Below are positions 59,091-64,000 of a stretch of DNA of 64,000 bases, piece after piece (position 1 is the first letter of the stretch; each line of letters opens with the position of its first letter). Source of the DNA: Ipomoea triloba (taxonomy: Eukaryota; Streptophyta; Magnoliopsida; Solanales; Convolvulaceae); contig NC_044930.1 in the NCBI RefSeq assembly GCF_003576645.1, forward strand, positions 13,230,109-13,294,108, written 5' to 3'. The notes below the pieces were generated by a model. It searched no databases. It was not told where the DNA came from and saw only the letters and a program-made list of their open reading frames with translations. Position numbers and translations under genes: made by a program.

Positions 59091-59219
59091 GGTCGATATG
59101 TGTGCACCTGCAGCAATAGATATATGCATGTGTATATGTTCGGATGTGGCCGGTACTGGAAGGTGTAATTGTATGCAATGGTGCTTGCATGTCGGGTTAT
59201 TGTTAGGCTTAATCCTCAT

Positions 59220-59514
59220 CCAATTGTTATACCACCATGGACCAATGCTCATCTTGTATTGTGGATTCTGGTAAAAAAATTATGTATCTGTCCTTAATAT
59301 ATTCTATAACATAACATGTTAACTACAAAAACATTATATGTCAACATATTAGGACATATTATGTATCTGTAGTTACCATGTTATGTGCCTTCAATTTATT
59401 TACATGCAAAAATTATTTAATGCAAGTACAAAATATATCAACTGCAAACACATAATCTAAAAGTTATTATGGACCAAGATCCATAATGCAAGATAAACTT
59501 TGGTGCATAGTATA
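59220..59514. mobile_element. MITE, uninterrupted relative of 3778-4695
   Basis: The left end AATTGTTATACCACCATGGA and the reverse complement of the right end AATTATACTATGCACCAAAG are inverted repeats that continue with ATCTTGTATTGTGGATTC and ATCTTGCATTATGGATCTT. Non-coding. Confidence 0.65.
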
Positions 59515-60240
59515 ATTTGCGATACTCATCATCCTCCCTTCTTGAAAAGGATTCAGCCTCAAATTTGTCCATCCATGATAAAATGGAAATGATGTCACAA
59601 CATAGTCATCCATATGCAAAGCCATTATAATGTAGTTCATTAGCTAGTGTTAAACTCTATCAAGGCTTTCCCTATTAACTTTCGAGTTGAGCTTTATTCT
59701 ATGTGGACTTTCATCATCAATTTAAGCCTCTAATTTCTTATTCACCATTGGGCCTTGAAAAACCTCAAAATTATTTGCCACACTTTGAGGGACCCTTGGA
59801 AGTTCATTAACCTGCATAGAAGAGAAACTAGAAATAGAAATAATTTGATTAGTCAAATTGTTTTGTCCCCCATCCCCCTAACTCAATAATTTGCCTCTTT
59901 TTTTTTTTTTTTTGAAATATTTTACCAATATTATCCATGGGTAATAATCGCATGCCAAATCCCTCAACTTCAAGTAACTTGAACAACAAATCATGGAAAA
60001 TCTTGTCGGGACTTGAGTACTTAACATACCATCAAAAATGAAAATCTATTTTTTATGATGCCTTGATTGCCTTCCAATGGGGGATAGATTGGCTAAAAGA
60101 ATGGCAAAGTTAGGAACCATTTTGTCCATTATTCAACAAGGAGAAAAAACTGTATACAACCTTATTCTAGATAAGTTTGGGCATTATTGATAGAAACTTC
60201 TCTTTTATTGACAATTATGACCTTTGAATTACAAGTACTT
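59515..60240 (-). other. possible Gypsy remnant, otherwise no gene
   Basis: Near 59535-59580 the minus strand gives NLRLNPFQEGRMM, resembling the conserved C-terminal tail of some plant Gypsy polyproteins. Upstream sequence is too degraded to read. A poly-T run is at about 59896-59916. Confidence 0.3.
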
Positions 60241-60637
60241 GTACTAATATACAGCATTCATCTGTTGGCCTTGGATATATAGAACTTCATTCGTTTTGAA
60301 AACAATTAAATAAATAAATAAAGTGAAATAAGAGGTACATATAGACCACACCAAATTCCACCTTAGACCAGACCAAGCACCTGAAATCGAAGTGGAAGAA
60401 TCCCAAAAACAGCCAAGACAAATGCCAAACCAACAAGAGAGCACAGTACTGAGATTGTACCAAGCTCCTACAAATCTCATCACCAAACAGTCCATTCAGA
60501 TAGTAGTTCCCCCTAACCCATATTATGTTTACAACTTACAAGTATTGGTCATACAGAGACATGTTACATTGTACACAAGTTGAAGCTTGGTTTTTGTCAA
60601 ACAGCATTTCCCTACATCTGCTTTTACAAAAACAAGG

Positions 60638-60638
<1 letters not shown>

Positions 60639-60669
<31 letters not shown>

Positions 60670-60717
60670 GTAATAACAACAACAACAACAACAACCGCAA
60701 CAATAATAATAATATGA
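60639..60717. repeat. trinucleotide microsatellite in the kinase 3' region
   Basis: (AAT)n then (AAC)n then (AAT)n on the plus strand, about 120-200 bp beyond the kinase stop codon, so probably in its 3' UTR. Confidence 0.85.
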
Positions 60718-60837
60718 TAATAATAAGGTACAACAGAGGCCGGGGGATACAATACAAATACAAACAATTCATTACAGACAGAATAGTAATAAAAAGCTCA
60801 GTTCCAAAGGCATATTTGTCTGTCATAATTCGGGAAC

Positions 60838-64000
<3,163 letters not shown>

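Overview
This window is nuclear DNA from a flowering plant, probably a eudicot. The evidence is intron-rich plant genes (pyroglutamyl peptidase I, polygalacturonase, GSK3/SHAGGY-like kinase) with GT-AG junctions, AT-rich intergenic DNA, and layered plant transposons: Copia, Tat-type Gypsy, PIF/Harbinger, CACTA-like, MITEs and a SINE. The species cannot be named from the sequence. Two runs of exactly 25 N show a draft scaffold.

Layout. 1-2.5 kb: the last three exons of a pyroglutamyl peptidase I gene (+), with a MITE inside a TA microsatellite in its last intron. 3.8-4.7 kb: a MITE carrying a nested fold-back element. 4.9-10.6 kb: broken Copia elements in both orientations, with a Gypsy end and an LTR-like block inside them. 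11.5-28 kb: a block bracketed by the same CACTA-like subterminal repeats. It is filled by a complete 10.1-kb Tat-lineage Gypsy element (13049-23145, perfect ACTTT target duplication) and by two related LTR-like sequences in inverted orientation with unusual palindrome clusters next to their TATA boxes. 28-31 kb: more Copia LTR sequence. 31-38.4 kb: Harbinger territory with an element caught in a host MITE, a 1.8-kb Harbinger unit present twice around an N gap, and a long inverted repeat around the second gap. 39-41 kb: MITEs and minisatellites. 41.4-46.3 kb: a decayed Tat-type Gypsy element (-). 46.7-50.3 kb: a complete six-exon polygalacturonase gene (-). 50.5-59.5 kb: dispersed repeats, a retroposed fragment, TA-anchored minisatellites and an intact SINE. 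60.8-64 kb: the C-terminal 319 codons of a group I-like GSK3/SHAGGY kinase (-), running off the window edge.

The three host genes look intact where visible and have no evident pathway in common: N-terminal pyroglutamate removal, cell-wall pectin hydrolysis, and kinase signalling. The most unusual content is in the mobile DNA. The Tat element carries a convergent antisense gene with its own TATA box and three candidate introns, two of them checkable by reading frame. The inverted LTR-like pair has different palindrome sequences at the same promoter-proximal position. Several MITE-like families sit inside or beside (TA)n tracts. The duplicated and inverted blocks around the two N gaps may be partly an assembly problem.
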